Below are positions 49,801-63,823 of a stretch of 64,000 nucleotides of DNA, piece after piece (the first letter of the stretch is position 1; the number at the start of each line of letters is the position of its first letter). Source of the DNA: Auanema rhodensis (taxonomy: Eukaryota > Nematoda > Chromadorea > Rhabditida > Rhabditidae); the NCBI GenBank assembly GCA_964057225.1, contig OZ059895.1:15491001-15555000 (forward strand), in the 5' to 3' direction. The position numbers were made by a program, and so were the translations under genes. The notes below the pieces were generated by a model. It was not told where the DNA came from and made no database searches. It saw only the letters and a program-made list of their open reading frames with translations.

Positions 49801-52800
49801 TATATTCTCTTCTTCCTTCGTATTCTTTTTCTCTCTTTACTCTCCTTCCACGACACACTTTCGGCTAAAGTGACATCTGAAACTACTAACTTTACCTCAA
49901 CAGTGTTCAAATTCTGCTTGTCCACACGTAATTATTTTCATTTTTTGGGCCGCAAGAAATGAAAAGAAAAGTCAGTTACCAACCTCGATTTCCAGCACGT
50001 CGGTACCAATTCTTCATTCATTCATAATCCATTTTCTTTTCTTTTTTTCTCGACCTTTCTTTACTAAAATGACGATGTCGCTGTTTCTATGTGTCTTTTG
50101 CACATATTCTTCCTAGCATATTTCTTTCGAATATTTACATTTTATGGCCCCAGGCTGCAATAATACTTGAATCAAAGGCTTTTGCTTCATTTTGTCTTAG
50201 CCTTTTGCTATTTCGATGGGTTTTTAAGGTCTCTTGCTTTGATTTCTTTTTTTTTGGCTGTGCTGCAATTCACTGTGGGACATCGTACTACTCATCATCA
50301 CAAGCCACGATTCATAGCTTTTTTTATTCGTTTTTCTGCAACGCTTCTCATTGTCCTAGTGTAGTACTAATTGTTTGCTTGTCAACGGCTACCTCAAGCG
50401 TAAAATCGGTATTCCACATTTGGCTAGCTCAATCACTTTTTAAATCATTGAAGTCGATTGAACTTATGATAATATATTGCCATCCATATGACCAGCATGA
50501 GTACAAAAACCTTTCCCCGTTCATATATTCTATGTTTCTCTCGATTCTCGCTATCTCTCATTGAAAGTGTAGCAGCATTGTTGAAACCTAGAAAAGAAAC
50601 TTCTACTTAAACTTAAAAAAACGCAGACTAGTTTCTTGGTTTGATTGACTGAAAGCCATGGAAAGCTCCTTTTTCATTTAGTATCGCTTTTGTTTCTTCT
50701 CTACATGCTTCATCGATTAGTAATCATATTTCCCGATCTGATCACATCCACCAATCTTTTTGGCAGTTTTTTCTCCTAATTTCACGAAAACTATTATACT
50801 ATATCAAACTAGGAACTAATTCAAAAATTAATAGAACGTCTGTCTACTACTGTGTATAACCCGACAGTTTTAAAAAAAAAAATAATAGAACGAGCATTAG
50901 TCAGTGATTTACTATGTTGACGAGCCCATTTCGCCATGGTTTCCCGTTAACTAGAATATTAATCATAATTTTATCTATTCTAATATTATTCACTTTTCTG
51001 TAGATGAGATAGATGTGTTTTTTCTATCTAAATATTCGATGAAAAAATATATTGTTTCTTGTGGACTAATCGATAAGACGAAAATCTATTAGATCTATGA
51101 ATCATCAATTAAAAAAAAATTTCCATCTTGAAGTACATTGATTATTTGTTGCAGTTCTTAAAGTAACTTCTCTTTTTTTTTATTTTCTTCATCGCTATAT
51201 TTGTTTTGCGTTAGCCATGATAAGATGCCCAGTTATAGTTCATGAAATACATTATTCCCATCATCTAGCTCTTCGATAAGAGCATCATCGTAATAATTAC
51301 TATCATCTTCGTAATGTTCATCGTAATCTATATCATTAACTAGATTTTAAGTGATTGTTTGATATTTTTATTATTAAAGTATATCATCATTGCATTGTTT
51401 CTCAAGATTTTTGTGCACTTAATATTAGTAAAAATCTATCTATTAGATTCTCTTCTATCATATTTTAGCGTTTAGTACTCGTTATCATCTTTATCTTGTT
51501 TCATTTATGCTTCGATTTTTTCCTAATTACCGTCTCACATGTTATATACAAACTGAAATATTCTGGCATTGCAAAACTATTTGGATTTCTCAGCAACTCT
51601 TTTGAATTTGAAGCCTCGAAGCATTCTGACACATATTTTTCCATGGATCATGACAACATGTTCAAAAAAAAAATATATGTATATATATGTGCTCAACATA
51701 TTCTGCCATAAATACTGTTATCGTTTCCGTTCATGATAGCTACAATGTCTTTATAATTGTCTTTTTGCCTTTTATAACATTATGCCGTTTCTCTGGCTTT
51801 CCTGCTTAGCACATTAAGTACATTCCAAGGGAAAACCAGCCATGTTGTAAAAGATTCCCAGAGGAAGCTGCCCACTCGTACGCAAATTTCACGGGATACG
51901 TGACACCCTTCTTGCGCATTCGCGCCTTTCATTTTTAATTTTCGAATATTCAACACCGGCCTGTTTGTTTACATTTCTCGAATTTTTATTTTTTTTTCTA
52001 TTTCCAAGTTTTCAGTTGGCATTTTCTTGTTTAATTCTTTGTTTTATCACGTTTATATGTTTTTTTTTATAGTTTGATATTATCGTTTAAGTTTCTTTTT
52101 TTCATTTTGATAATGTTCTTCGCTTTCTGTTTAATTTACTTACCGGTTTCGCTACTTTTCGTTGCCTCGATTCATTCTTGCATTTTGTAATTTACAGGCT
52201 TTCTTAAGCAGAAGGGCAACCCCATCTGTATGTCATTATACCGTTTTTAAGCGGACTCTGGTCTCAGCCAAGAAAGAACAATTGCGCCCTACTTTCCAAC
52301 ATTTTTAGTAAACCTTTAAGGTTAGTCTTTCTGTTATTTTGTTGTATTACTATGTGAAATTTCATACATAATAGTGTGTCTCCTCAGCTATTGATTTCTC
52401 CGCATCACGATCAATGAAAGTATAACTCTGTTTTTAAACATTGATGCTACTTTTGTTCGTATTCCCCAGCTATATAAATTCGATTTGAAACGTACCAGCT
52501 GATTTTTTTAATTCTTTGCTATTTCTGTCTGTATCTTCTGCTAAGCCTAGTTGACGGCTTGAAATTCGACGATCTACGAGTCTGACTTATTTCCAAGCGG
52601 AAGTTATCAAGGATATGTGGTATTTAGTGAAAAAATCATTTCTTACATTGGCGTTTTCACCTTTGATACGCCCTACTTGAAGTTAGCTTGAACGTCACAG
52701 CGCTTTTTACTTTTCAAGCTGCTATCTTATCTTCTATTATTAAATGTTTTCATCGCTAATGATGCGTTTAAATCTCGAGATCTCTGTATTTATCGCATTC

Positions 52801-53165
52801 CATTGATAAAAGGAGAGATGGGATTCTAATATAGTTTTAAAAATTCCTTATTTGGGTTTTCTATTATATTTCTTGGCTGCCAATGCTGCTAAAGTGAGTG
52901 TCCTGTTTAACAGAATGACTATTGATAAGCTTAAAAAAATGACTAGGTCGAATTGATGGGAGAGAATGTGCGTAAACGTGTTGTGTACAGGCCCCTGCCA
53001 TGTTTGCTGGAAGGATCATGATGTTTTTTTTCCTGTGAATTTACAGCATTTTTCCTGCCTTTATTGAAAAATTTTCACATTAATATTTTTATTGTTTTAT
53101 TATCAATTTTCAGATTTTGAAGTCGTTCTTCCGTATTTACATTATCTTGGAAGTTTAAAATTGAG

Positions 53166-56100
53166 ATGGGGTTGAAACCTTTGGAATTTTCCGATTGTAT
53201 TTCGGATAGTCCCTGGTTCCGCCAGAACCTTTACGAACATGAAATGGCATTAGAAGAAGCTTACAAAAGTATGAAGAATATTGAAACACAATGCAGAGAA
53301 TTAATAACTTGTACTAGAAGTGAGTTTTTTTTTGTTTACGTATTTTTAAAATTTCATTTTATCATTTTTCCCCAATCACTACTGCCTGTCCTCTTTGGAA
53401 CTGGTTTTTTTTATTGAGGAAATTTTATTTAGCGATGTTCTTAACACTCTTGGCTAAAGAAATACAATTCCCAACATAAAATATTTAATTCACTTGCAGT
53501 TTATCGATAAAATACAAAAGATAGTGTCTGGTCCATTTTGAATATCCAAGTTTTGAATTGTTTACCAGCTTTTTATTGTTTTTATGGTCAATGAAAGAGC
53601 GCGAAAGTTTAGTTATTTATACACATTATATTCTAAGCATTAAAAGGTTATCCGTAGCTTTAAACTCATATTTAAGTTCTGAGTCTGAATTTTGAAACTA
53701 AGCTCATATTATAGAATGTTATTCGGCATTGGGTTGCTTACTTAGAACTCTAGATTCAAAGCTTCATGCTTTTTTTATATGCTTACTCTCTCATACCCCC
53801 ATATTTACTACTTGCATATCTCCTGAGCTTTTTCGTCATATAACATTGCATATCAAGTTCTGACGACACTGTCATATAGACACCAACATTTTAAATATAT
53901 TCCGCCTATACGGGATGAGTTCGAAAAAGGCAATGTTAAACTAATGGTGTTTGATCTTTAGCATGTTAAAAATAATATTTTATAGTTCTTCCGTCGTTTC
54001 GTTTTACTTTATTATTCATCCGTTACCATGTATTAGGTGACGTCATGTTGAAATATACTTTGATAAACCTTGGATTATTCAAATCAATTTCAACAAAAGA
54101 AGCTTCTTAATGTTGAGTAGCGCGTCCGAAAATTTTTCTTAGAGTAGTGTTATCGTATTCTTTCTTTTGTTCGCTAATTTGGTGTGCTAGTTACATGAGC
54201 TGCGGGGATTGAGTTAGTAGCCGAGATCTTCTTTCTTTTCATCTATGAAGCTTAAGATCTTGTGTTCCAATACGATACCATACATGACAAGTATGAAGTA
54301 CTTCCCAATGTATGATCAGAATATGAACTTATTAAAGAGGCTTTGTATGATTGCTAATGCTCCCAAAAGATATATTAGCATAATTTAATAGTTTTTCCCA
54401 TGATTAAGGAGAATTAAGCTTTGGTTTGAAGTATATATTCATACAAGTTATTAGTTAATATGCATATTTTCGCATTAAATAAATTTACTTTCAGAGTTGT
54501 CTAATGCACAAAGAGCATTTTCCAAATCGTTAACCGAATTTAAAATTGAGACAGTTGGTAACAACCAGACCGACGATGAAAGAGTTATCTGTAAGTTTCA
54601 TAAAAATAATTGACATATATTATTTTTGATACTATTTCAGTTACTTGCTTGAAAGAGTTTGCTAAGCTTATTCTACAAGTGGAAGAGGAGCGAACGAAGA
54701 TCTTAAATGAGGCAGAGTCGCATTATTTAGAACCTTTGCGAAGGTGTGTAAACTATTTTCAATTTGTTTTATTTCTTAAGAGTTTGAAATTGAGGATTTC
54801 AATTTCTCTAAGACTTAGATCAAAATCTAATGAGGCTATATTGAGCTTCGGAGATGTTGTCAAAACTATGTTTGGCCTAATATTCAGTTCTGTTATAGAT
54901 TTCGTACGGAAGCTATAGGTCGGTGTTTGCACGAAGAAAAACGAAAATACGAAAAAGAAAGTTCAAAGTTTTACCAAAGCCTTGAAAAACATCTACATCT
55001 TAGCACGGTGAGAACTTAATTGTATGATCCTTCATTGCCGAATTATTTCCTTTTAAGGTACGTAAAAATGATTTTCGAGATGCTGATGCTCAGCTTGATA
55101 TGCAACAACATCATTTTTGTAAAGCATCTCTTCAATATGTAGCTGAAATTCAATCTGTGCAGGTTCATTCATAAATTTTTATATTAATTGCAAGTTTTAT
55201 GTGTTAAGGAGAGGATGAAATTCGAAGTAGTGGAAACTCTTAGTTCGTTTTTATATTCTTGGTTAACATTTTATCACGTTGGTAGGATAATATATTTTTG
55301 AAACATAATATAAATAAATTTTTTTAGGTCATGTTATACATGAGGATTTTAAACCCTTTCTGGACGGAGTTCAAATGAGAGTTCAGAAAGTAATCCCTGT
55401 TAAATCAAGCTGTACTTACTTTTATCTTTATTTTAGACGAAAGAAAGCTATAAAGCTACTATTGCTGAAGCTGAAGGCTTAAAGGATAAAATGTTGAAAA
55501 CTCATACCAAAGTTGCGGTAATTTTTAATTATTCATAATTTCATTTTTTGTGTTTTTTAAGGGACAAGCCTCGGTTCCAACACCATCTTCATCAACTCCA
55601 ACTCCAAATATTAAGCAAGGGTATATGTATATGCAAGAGAAAAGTAAAATCCCAAGTAATCATTTAATTTTTTTAATTTTTGTTCATTCTTCTAATCATA
55701 GAGACCATTGGACGTGATGTTCTTGGCAAATGGACCAAGTATTACTGTGTGTTTTCTCGTGAAACTAGAATATTTACAATGATTCCTGTTAATAGTAGTG
55801 TGAAAACTGTAAGTCGGAAATGTTAATTTATTACTTTCTCATTTCACTCGGATCCTTTTTCTTATCTGTCTATCTTTTTTTTTTGTCCTCTCTCAGTAGT
55901 AATTACTCATACTGACTCTCATTTATTTGTTCTTCATGCTTATATTGGAGCCACTCTCGATGTCAATAGACCTGGTTATAGGATATGAAAGGAGCTCTTG
56001 GCCAGTCGGTTGCCTTCAAATTAAAAGAATGTATACGCCGATCTTCGGATAGCATTGACAAAAGGTTGTCCTTGACTTTTTAAAATTTTAATTCGAGCCT

Positions 56101-59100
56101 CAAGTTTCAGGTTCTGTTTTGATGTTATTGCTGATGAGCGGTCCGAACCGATGACTTTCCAAGCTCTATCAGAAGAAGATCGCCGCCAGTGGCTCGATGC
56201 TATGGATGGAAAACAAACTGTATGTGCGCGTTTTGGTGCTAAAATAAAATGTTTGTTGCAGGTTTATTCTCCTGGGACGGGTCCATCATGCAGTGGAGTT
56301 GCAAGTACGTTTGCTTTTTCCTGTCTGGGCTGCTTGAGTTTTATGAATAGTATATTTTTGGAAGATGTACAAGCAAACCTACTTGTAGATTCGAGTATTC
56401 ATTCCAGTCAGCTCTGATGAGCATCTATTTTGCAAACTGACTTTTTATTTTAATTATTCCTCTCTAAGAATATGTGTTATTGTGAAGGGTTTTTTTATCA
56501 AAAATATGCCGGTGTAAGGCTTTACGAATGGCATTTGATATGGTACAATAATTAACCTTCTACTTCTTAATACAGACATTTCTTGCATTACCATTATTCT
56601 ATTCCGCTGCTCACTTTCAAATATAATCTCGAATTACATGCCCCGGATGAGCAGTTTTCATTTTCACTTGACTTTTGTTTCGAAGAAACGAAAATTTACT
56701 CATCACATGGCCATTGTTTTTGTCTTATTCCTTTCTAGTGAAGGCATCTTTTCATATGGTAGTATAGCTTTGTGGAATTGTTTTGGAATGTCTTTCTCAG
56801 ATTCCTCTGTAAGCCATGAAGACTTTGGAATTCGTCTCGCGAGTTTGTCGTCAGACTCGTCAGTTCAATTTGTCTAATGGACGTCTTCTGATTTTCCATC
56901 TTTATTTTGTGTTTCACGCATCGGAAATTGTGATTAGTGCGCAAATTTCCGCTCATATGAGTGTCGCCAATTGAGAATCTATATTCTTGCTTCTGTCCAC
57001 AGTTTTTTTCCTATTTTTTTCTAACAAGTAATATTCTAATTAGCTTACTTGGATTATATGAAATTTTGTTCCGAATTCCAAGAAACTAGAAGAATCTATT
57101 CTTTTTGTGAGTCTGAGAGATATATAATGAAATCTTCGTCATTATATTAGAATCAGCGGAAGGTCAAAATGAGATTTTCTATTTAAGGCCTTTAAAATTA
57201 TTTCTTTTTCCAATTTTATATTTTTTTTCTCTTCCGGAAGCGCCTTGATTTAAATGTTAGATGTTGTATCGAGCCAAGGGTTTTTCGGAATTCTTTATCA
57301 TTCTTGGAAACCTATTTATATTGCCAAACTGCCTCTGCCGAAAGAGAAGGACGTGATTTTCCACCTTTTCTTATGCATATTGACTGAGAAATAGGCTTAG
57401 TCGGATTCAGTCCAAAGCCCCCTTCACTCGCCTTCTTCCCGTCTTAGTATGTCCAGTGGGAATCTTCAGATCGCCTATCTTTTCGAATATTCCATGTCTC
57501 TATGTTTAGTTGGTGGAGTTTTTATCTGAAGCTATGCTCTGGCGATATGTAAATTAATATTTTACTTCGGTTTGCCAGAACTATGCATTGCTATTCGTAG
57601 ATAGCTTTCAATACTTTCTGACATGGGTGTTTTCCAGGCAAACGTTCTTTGTCTGGACATTTATAAGGTCCGAACGCACTAAATGTTTTCTTTTTCATAT
57701 GCTGCTCTTTTCCTTGACTTTAATATTGTATTCAGTATACGAACATCAAGACGTTTTGCCCTGTAAACTCACAGTTTCATGCAATTTTATTTTTTTTCGA
57801 GATATATGCAACTTTTTGTACATGTTTTCACACTCAAGTTAATATATAAGCAGCTGAGCAGTTGCAAAGAGAACAGCTCACGATTTATTGCATGACTCTT
57901 TTACTATACTAGATCCAACATTACTTTATGGGATCGTTCCCGTGTCTACCATATTGGATAAGTCGTAACATCACATGTCGTTTTTTGTTTATTGTAATAA
58001 TGAGAATCCTGAAGAAGCCGCGACCCATCTCCTTTGTCACTCTTGCCTACATTTTCCCCAAGGAATTAAGGTCTATGTTGTTTCAATACAATGGATTTTC
58101 TTTATCTGCTTTTACGTTTGCCTTTAGCCTTCTTAAAGATTTTTTCCACACTTTTCAATCTCTTGAACGTACAATTCGCAATCTTGTGTACTATCGTTTT
58201 CAAAATGCAGAAGAATTGCTTCAAAACTAGTAGATACCAGCTCAGTCTCGGATGTGACTAAGCGGAAGCTCTTTTTCAACTCAGTTAAGCTTCTTTTTTT
58301 CGTTTTCATTCAAACTAAGCTTACTTGTTTTTCTAGTATGCATTTAAAAAGAAACACTGCGCGAAAACTTAAGTTTAGTTTTTGATCATCTTGAAAGGAT
58401 CTGGTATAGCTTGCTTTTAACTCGTCTGAGCAGTGTAAAGCTTAGTGAGATGCCTTAATGGACTACATACATTTTCGGGTGTTTCTCTGCTTGTACATAT
58501 AGCTTTTTTGCTGTATCTTTTTTTCCATTTCACAAACTCCCTAGGAACTCAACTGATATTTTGTTAGAGCTTATTGGAAATCGCACATGCTAGGATTAGA
58601 TGAAAGGCTGACTGGCCCTTAATACATTTTATTCGTTTACAGAGGTCAATTCAGAGCTTACGTTCGGTTTGTCATTCTTTCCCCCCTCCTTCAACTTTCA
58701 TGGAAATTTGAACCCAATATTCTCTTCTTTTCCGCTTTCGATTTTCTAATTTCCATTTTACGATTAGTTTCTGTTCAGAAGCAAACCTTTATTCGTGACT
58801 TGAATCTATGTTACTGCGTAGAGCTCTAACATTCATAACAAGTGTTAATTATATACTTGAAGGTCTCATATTAACAAGGTCGTCCGTATATTTGTTTGTT
58901 TATACGTTTTCTTTTTCCATTACTTCATGCTGAGAAGCTGAAGCCAAGAGTTTTCAAATTCATTCTAGTGTTATTGATGTTATTGTATTAGGACTTGCTC
59001 GCTCCTGTTACCAAATTTGGACTCGTCCTATCTTGCTTCTAGTTATCTCTCCAGTTTGTCGATGTATGCGCGTGTAAAAGTAGGCGGAGCTGATCCAGAT

Positions 59101-62100
59101 GACATCATCCCTATGAAGCTTTGGGACCTAGTTTTTGGATTGGACTCAGCTTCCTCAGCAATTCCTTTTTCTCATACTTTGAAATCAAATGAAGGGGTCT
59201 CTCTCACTTTCTTACTATTCGTTTTCGTTCTTATTTTCTCTCACTATCTCTCTTTGCAAAGTTGAATTTGTTATTTAGCGCTGTGCAAGATTCATAACTT
59301 TAGATACTTAAATCGCCACTAAGATGTGTTATAGCGTTCATTCCGACTTCTTGCATTGAGCATCTCGATCAAGAACGTTTAAGAATCTTTCATTTATCTT
59401 AATGATTCGAATAACTAAGCTCATCCACATTTGGTGGGCTGGGTTGGAGAAGCCTCATTAAAGCAGACTGCCCCGAATAACTATTTTCATTGATTGTTGT
59501 CCTTACCCTTTTCGTATATGTAGGTTCTACTATATTTATTCGAGTGGAATCAAATTAAAACTAGATTTTTCTTTTGCTTTTCCAACTTTCGGATGAATAG
59601 CTTAATATCATCTCCATTTTATATCCCATCTATCATTTGACTATCTTTCATTTTCTTTGATGATTGTTTCGCTATGAAGTTATTCTGCATGTTCGAGAAC
59701 TATTAAAAACGCTCTACTTTATTACGAATAGAGTCAGAAAAATGTGCATCGAAAGCTCACATCATTCATATTCACATTTCTGAACTATTGAACTATTTGC
59801 TCTAACTTTATCATCTTGTCCTATTAATTAGTCATACTCTTTTAATATTTCGATATGGTTCTCGTATGCTCTAATATGCTTTATGGACTCTATGTTTCAG
59901 TCCGTATATAATGCCAACTGTTGGTGTAGTCCCATTATCTCATAAAGGTCGCTCCTCTTCATGGGGCGATGCCCATCATCAATCTGCAGCTTCTAACACG
60001 TATAATATTGCTAATGGTCTTTCCCGGTTTCATAAGGCATCAGCATTTCTGCCTGGATTTGTTGTCGAAGGCTTTCATGGTTTATTTTTGTTTAAAATAG
60101 TGAAAAAAATAAATATATACATCGAATGCTAGCTTGGCAGCAGCCCAGTCAGATCTAATCAAACTTATACTAGTATTGGGAACAACCACATTGAACTTTT
60201 TTTCAGCACAGCTAGATGAAAATGGGTTCGACTTTGTGCAAGCCTGCCTTTCTTCCCTGGAAGAACGAGGTATGAATTTTTACTGCGTTTAGTCTCTGGA
60301 ACTATAATTTCAGGAATTCGGGAACAAGGATTATATCGAAATTGTGGTGTTACCTCTAAAGTGCAGAAGCTGATGCAACTGGGTCTTGATAAGCGGAAAT
60401 CGAGTGGAGAAAAACTGAACTTGAGAGATGAATCAGAATGGGAGACTAAAACCATAAGTAGTGCTGTTAAAACATATTTACGGTTTGCTACGACGTTTCC
60501 CGTGTGTAATAAAGGAAATGCTGTTCAGAAATTTACCGGAACCTTTGATGACGTTCGATTTGCATAATTTGTTTATCAATGCTGCTAAGATGGATGACAA
60601 GAAAACTCGAATAGATCATATCCACTACTACGTCTATCAGCTGCCTTTGAATCATAAAAGAATGCTCGAGATTGTTGTACGACATTTGAAACGGTAGGTT
60701 TTAATATAATGAACACTATTCTATGAGCCTCATGCAGGGTTGCTGATAAATGTGATGAAAATTTGATGACTGTTGGAAATTTGGGCGTTTGTTTCGGTCC
60801 AACATTGCTACGCCCAAAAGAAGAAACCATGGCAGCGATCATGGATATCAAATTCTGCAATGTAGTTGTCGAAGTACTTATAGCAAATTGTGAGGTTATC
60901 TTCGATACGGAACCCCCAAAATCGATTGGGCAGCCTTGTCCTCCAAAGCCTGATCATCGGCAAGTACAACACGAGCAAAGTCATCCCGTAACAAACATGT
61001 ATAAGGCTAATGAGAATAATGAATTATTTAAAAATTTATCTATAGATCACGCTTTGATAACGGTCGCACTGCTACTGCCTCGTTGTCAATATCTGGCAGC
61101 CTGGGAAGATCAAGACCAGTTACTAGTTCCCCTGCCATTCAAGTTAGGACTGCTGCTGTAAAGCAGACTGTGCCACAGCTTGTTTCTAATATAGCTCCCG
61201 TATATGACACCGTTCCAGCTGATGGTAAAGGAGCTGTTCATATTTTAGTTTCATTGTTTTTTCTAGCAAAAAAGACGGTTCTTCCTTATTGCCCCGCTAG
61301 TACGTCAGGGATGAATTTGCATTCGGCTGCCTCTTCTGGGACCCAGCGTACTGTTCCGAAAGCACGAGACGATAGCTCCGATTCTTTAAATTCTGTTAAT
61401 AGCAATGGTTCTGAAAGTCCAAAAACCAGTAGCACAGCCTCATCAAAAACAGTTTTAGGCGAGCAGAAAGGTATGTTTACGAGGAATTCTAGATTTAATT
61501 AAACATTTCAGCTAAAATGAGTTCTTCTTATGCGCCATCATATAATCCTTTGGCTTGTGAAAGGTGAGATTTCATTCTAGCTTTAAATTACTGGGAATTG
61601 AATTGAAAATCGCACGATATTATTGTTATTAATATGAAGTGTTTTAACTGAGTTTTGACGTTTAATGTTTTTCTGTTTTGGTATTGAGCACAAGCTAAAA
61701 AAGAGAAATTCTGGAGCAAATATTCTAAGTAGTATAGAGTAAGTTTCTTGGAGTCGATCGTTTGGTTTTCGTGACTGGTACACGCTATTCATGACTTGAA
61801 GCTATTTTTTTTGCAAATGTGGTTGACTGTAGCTCATGCGGTCAAGAATAAGTTTTTTGTAACTTATCTGAATAATAAGCAGATGAAATATAAAAACAAT
61901 CGGTTCCATTGCTTTATTTTAATAACTCAAAAGCAGTGTTTTGAGAATTTATTCAAAACAACAAAGTAACATGTCACCGAAAATATCGTGAATGCTAAAT
62001 GTCTCGTGTTCTTCACTGAAGTCTTGTGTCGTATTGTATATATAGCATGCTTGTTCTGCTTGGAATGCGCAGAATTCGAAATGTGTCGAAAAAAGCTTCT

Positions 62101-62956
62101 TTTTGATTAAATGATTGAATCTCTCTGTAGTAGTCTATCCTATAATAGTACCTTTGGCTGTGAAGTTTCAGTGTACATCGCGTTCCTACGGTACCTCTTG
62201 GGGTATCGCAACTGGATTCTATGATGCAAGCAAGAGCTACTCCTATGTATTCTTCATTTGTAAATTCTAATCTTCAGCCAAGGTTTGTGTTTTTCTTCAA
62301 TATACTTTCCATCTATCCATCTATCTTACCTTACCTTTTCCCAAAATTGAATTGTTACTTTTACCACAACGAAGCTGTGTATATGTTTCATTTTTCTAAT
62401 TAGATTTTCTGATGATAGTGCAGTCATTGCATGAGTTTTAATATCTTTTCCCGATGATTTAGTTAGAATTCTTCCACACATTGATTATGTATATGTTTCA
62501 ACACGACACCTAAAGCCAACAATCTGTATTTCACTAGATAGATCTCCGTTTGTACTAGCACGCGAGACTTTTCCTAAACTTAATTGCATGTGTATGTGTT
62601 TCAAAATATACAAAATCCGGTGAAAGTTGCGCTTAACATATACTTACATTAAACTTGATTTATCACAAAACTAAACAAAATAAACTAAACGCTATGTTCT
62701 ATTCTTTTTCACCATCTCATTGGTTTTTCAGTCGAAGGGTGAAAACGTTGTACGCTTGCACTCCGGATCACGAATCTGAGCTATGTTTCCAGCCTGGTCA
62801 AATTATAACTAATGGTACTATTACGATAGCTGAAGCTGGAAACCATATCAACATCTATTTTCAGTATATGAATCGAAAGAGGAGGGCTGGCTGGTTGGAA
62901 CACTGAACGGCAAAACCGGATTAATTCCTTCCAATTATGTAGAGCCTTTACCATAG
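53166..62956 (+). CDS. GRAF-family Rho GTPase-activating protein (BAR-PH-RhoGAP-SH3)
   Basis: 23 exons total 2586 nt, giving 861 aa. The first is 53166-53319, exon 13 is 56262-56304, exon 14 is 60207-60269 and the last is 62865-62956. Intron 13 is 3902 bp. The BAR domain begins MGLKPLEFSDCISDSPWFR and continues through charged helices to residue ~250. The PH domain contains LGKWTKYYCVFSRETRIF and SEEDRRQWLDAMDGK. RhoGAP starts AQ/TQLDENGFDFV and has the arginine-finger loop GIREQGLYRNCGV, then NLPEPLMTFDLHN and NLMTVGNLGVCFGPTLLRP. A Ser/Thr/Pro-rich linker follows. The C-terminal SH3 has VKTLYACTPDHESELCFQPG, EEGWLVGTLNGKTGLIPSNY and ends VEPLP. The family (ARHGAP26/10/42, oligophrenin; T04C9.1 in C. 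elegans, from memory) senses curved membranes and turns off RhoA/Cdc42 in endocytosis and cytoskeletal control. Confidence 0.96.
56305..60206 (+). other. 3.9-kb GRAF intron 13 with possible alternative exons
   Basis: All other introns of this gene are short or moderate (at most about 1.2 kb). Two stretches look exonic. One is at about 58990-59200 and includes YARVKVGGADPDDIIPMKLW. The other is 59901-60079, detailed separately. The rest is pyrimidine-rich DNA without a gene I can support. Confidence 0.5.
59911..60079 (+). CDS. possible alternative first exon of a short RhoGAP-SH3 isoform
   Basis: A TTTCAG acceptor ends at 59900, followed by an ATG at 59911 and an open frame. It reads MPTVGVVPLSHKGRSSSWGD, then HHQSAASNTYNIANGLSRFH, ending VVEGFH. 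The donor GGTTTA at 60079/60080 leaves phase 1, which matches exon 14 (60207). Splicing would give ...GFHAQLDENGFDF and a protein lacking BAR and PH but keeping RhoGAP and SH3. It cannot be reached in frame from exon 13 because TAA follows at once, so it would need its own upstream promoter or trans-splicing. Confidence 0.35.
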
Positions 62957-62963
62957 GTTAAAA

Positions 62964-63056
62964 CTCCACACACATTATACACACGACACACACACACGCG
63001 CACACCCACACACACCCCCACCCACCTTCTCTCACACACATACACACATACATATG
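62964..63056. repeat. (CA)n-rich tract in GRAF 3' UTR
   Basis: ACACAC blocks interrupted by CGCG and CCCACC begin eight bases after the stop codon, so they are probably transcribed as part of the 3' UTR. Confidence 0.8.
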
Positions 63057-63823
63057 TGCTGCTGGTATTTTTAAATTTTCCGTCTCATACTGATCCACTA
63101 TGTGATCGTCATCATATTTGTAAGATAAATTATTTATTTCGCTTATTTAAATTGCATGCTTTTGCTAATTCCATCACCATCTCTTCACTAAATTATATAA
63201 TATATATATATTTTTTTTTATTTAAATGACAATATTCTCTCTTCCAGGTTTCTTTTTTGAGATTGTTGCCCGATACTTTCAGTTTATTATTATTACTTCC
63301 AATTTTTTGGCCTATTTATTTTTTTTGTCTTATTGTGTAAGACAACACAAGTTCATTACCCCTCCCGGTATGCAGATTATGCACCCCGATTGTGCTTAGT
63401 TTTATTCGTTTTTTTTAAACGGCGAAGTTTATATTGTATAGAAATTTATTTTCATGTCAGTCTATCAATGTGCCAATCGTCATTTTCGTTTTCCGATTTT
63501 CACATACTCGTGAGCAATTACAGGTTGAAGATCCTCTGTTTTGGGTTATTTGATTGAATTTCCTTGAAATTGTCTCGTAGATGTAATCCTCCGTCCTTCT
63601 CTACTATCCATCCATACATCCACCCACCCATCACAACCACAAACCAATATTCTACGCTTTTAGTCCCGTCTTTTTGACTTAAAACTGTCTATTGTACCTG
63701 TACATCCAACAACAGATTTATTGATTTATATTATTTAAAAATGTATAAAAATCTTTAAAGTTCTGTAACAAATATAATAATATAACAACGAATAAGTGAT
63801 GGCATGACGGTTATTAGATCTGG

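Larger units (their letters stand above)
42079..53165. other. 11-kb pyrimidine-rich spacer upstream of the GRAF gene
   Basis: Nothing here could be assembled into a recognisable gene. 43.6-44.6 kb is richer in GC and in CT/GA blocks. A GCT/GCC repeat lies at 45995-46052. The longest frames (45383-45817 and 50091-50564, both +) lack splice signals and look like pyrimidine-rich read-through. One short exon-like stretch at 45471-45617 stands out and is listed separately. The segment just before 53166 probably holds the GRAF promoter and 5' UTR, with a TTTTCAG acceptor ending at 53113. Confidence 0.5.

Noticed and set aside
50091-50564. 157-codon ORF on the plus strand
   Set aside because: It is pyrimidine-driven (Phe, Ser, Leu, Ile), shows no domain or splice context, and lies in a region otherwise empty of exons.
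58990-59200. Exon-like stretch with VKVGGADPDDIIPMKLWDL inside GRAF intron 13
   Set aside because: The text is protein-like, but its phases match neither exon 13 nor exon 14 nor the 59911 exon, so it is not included in a gene model.
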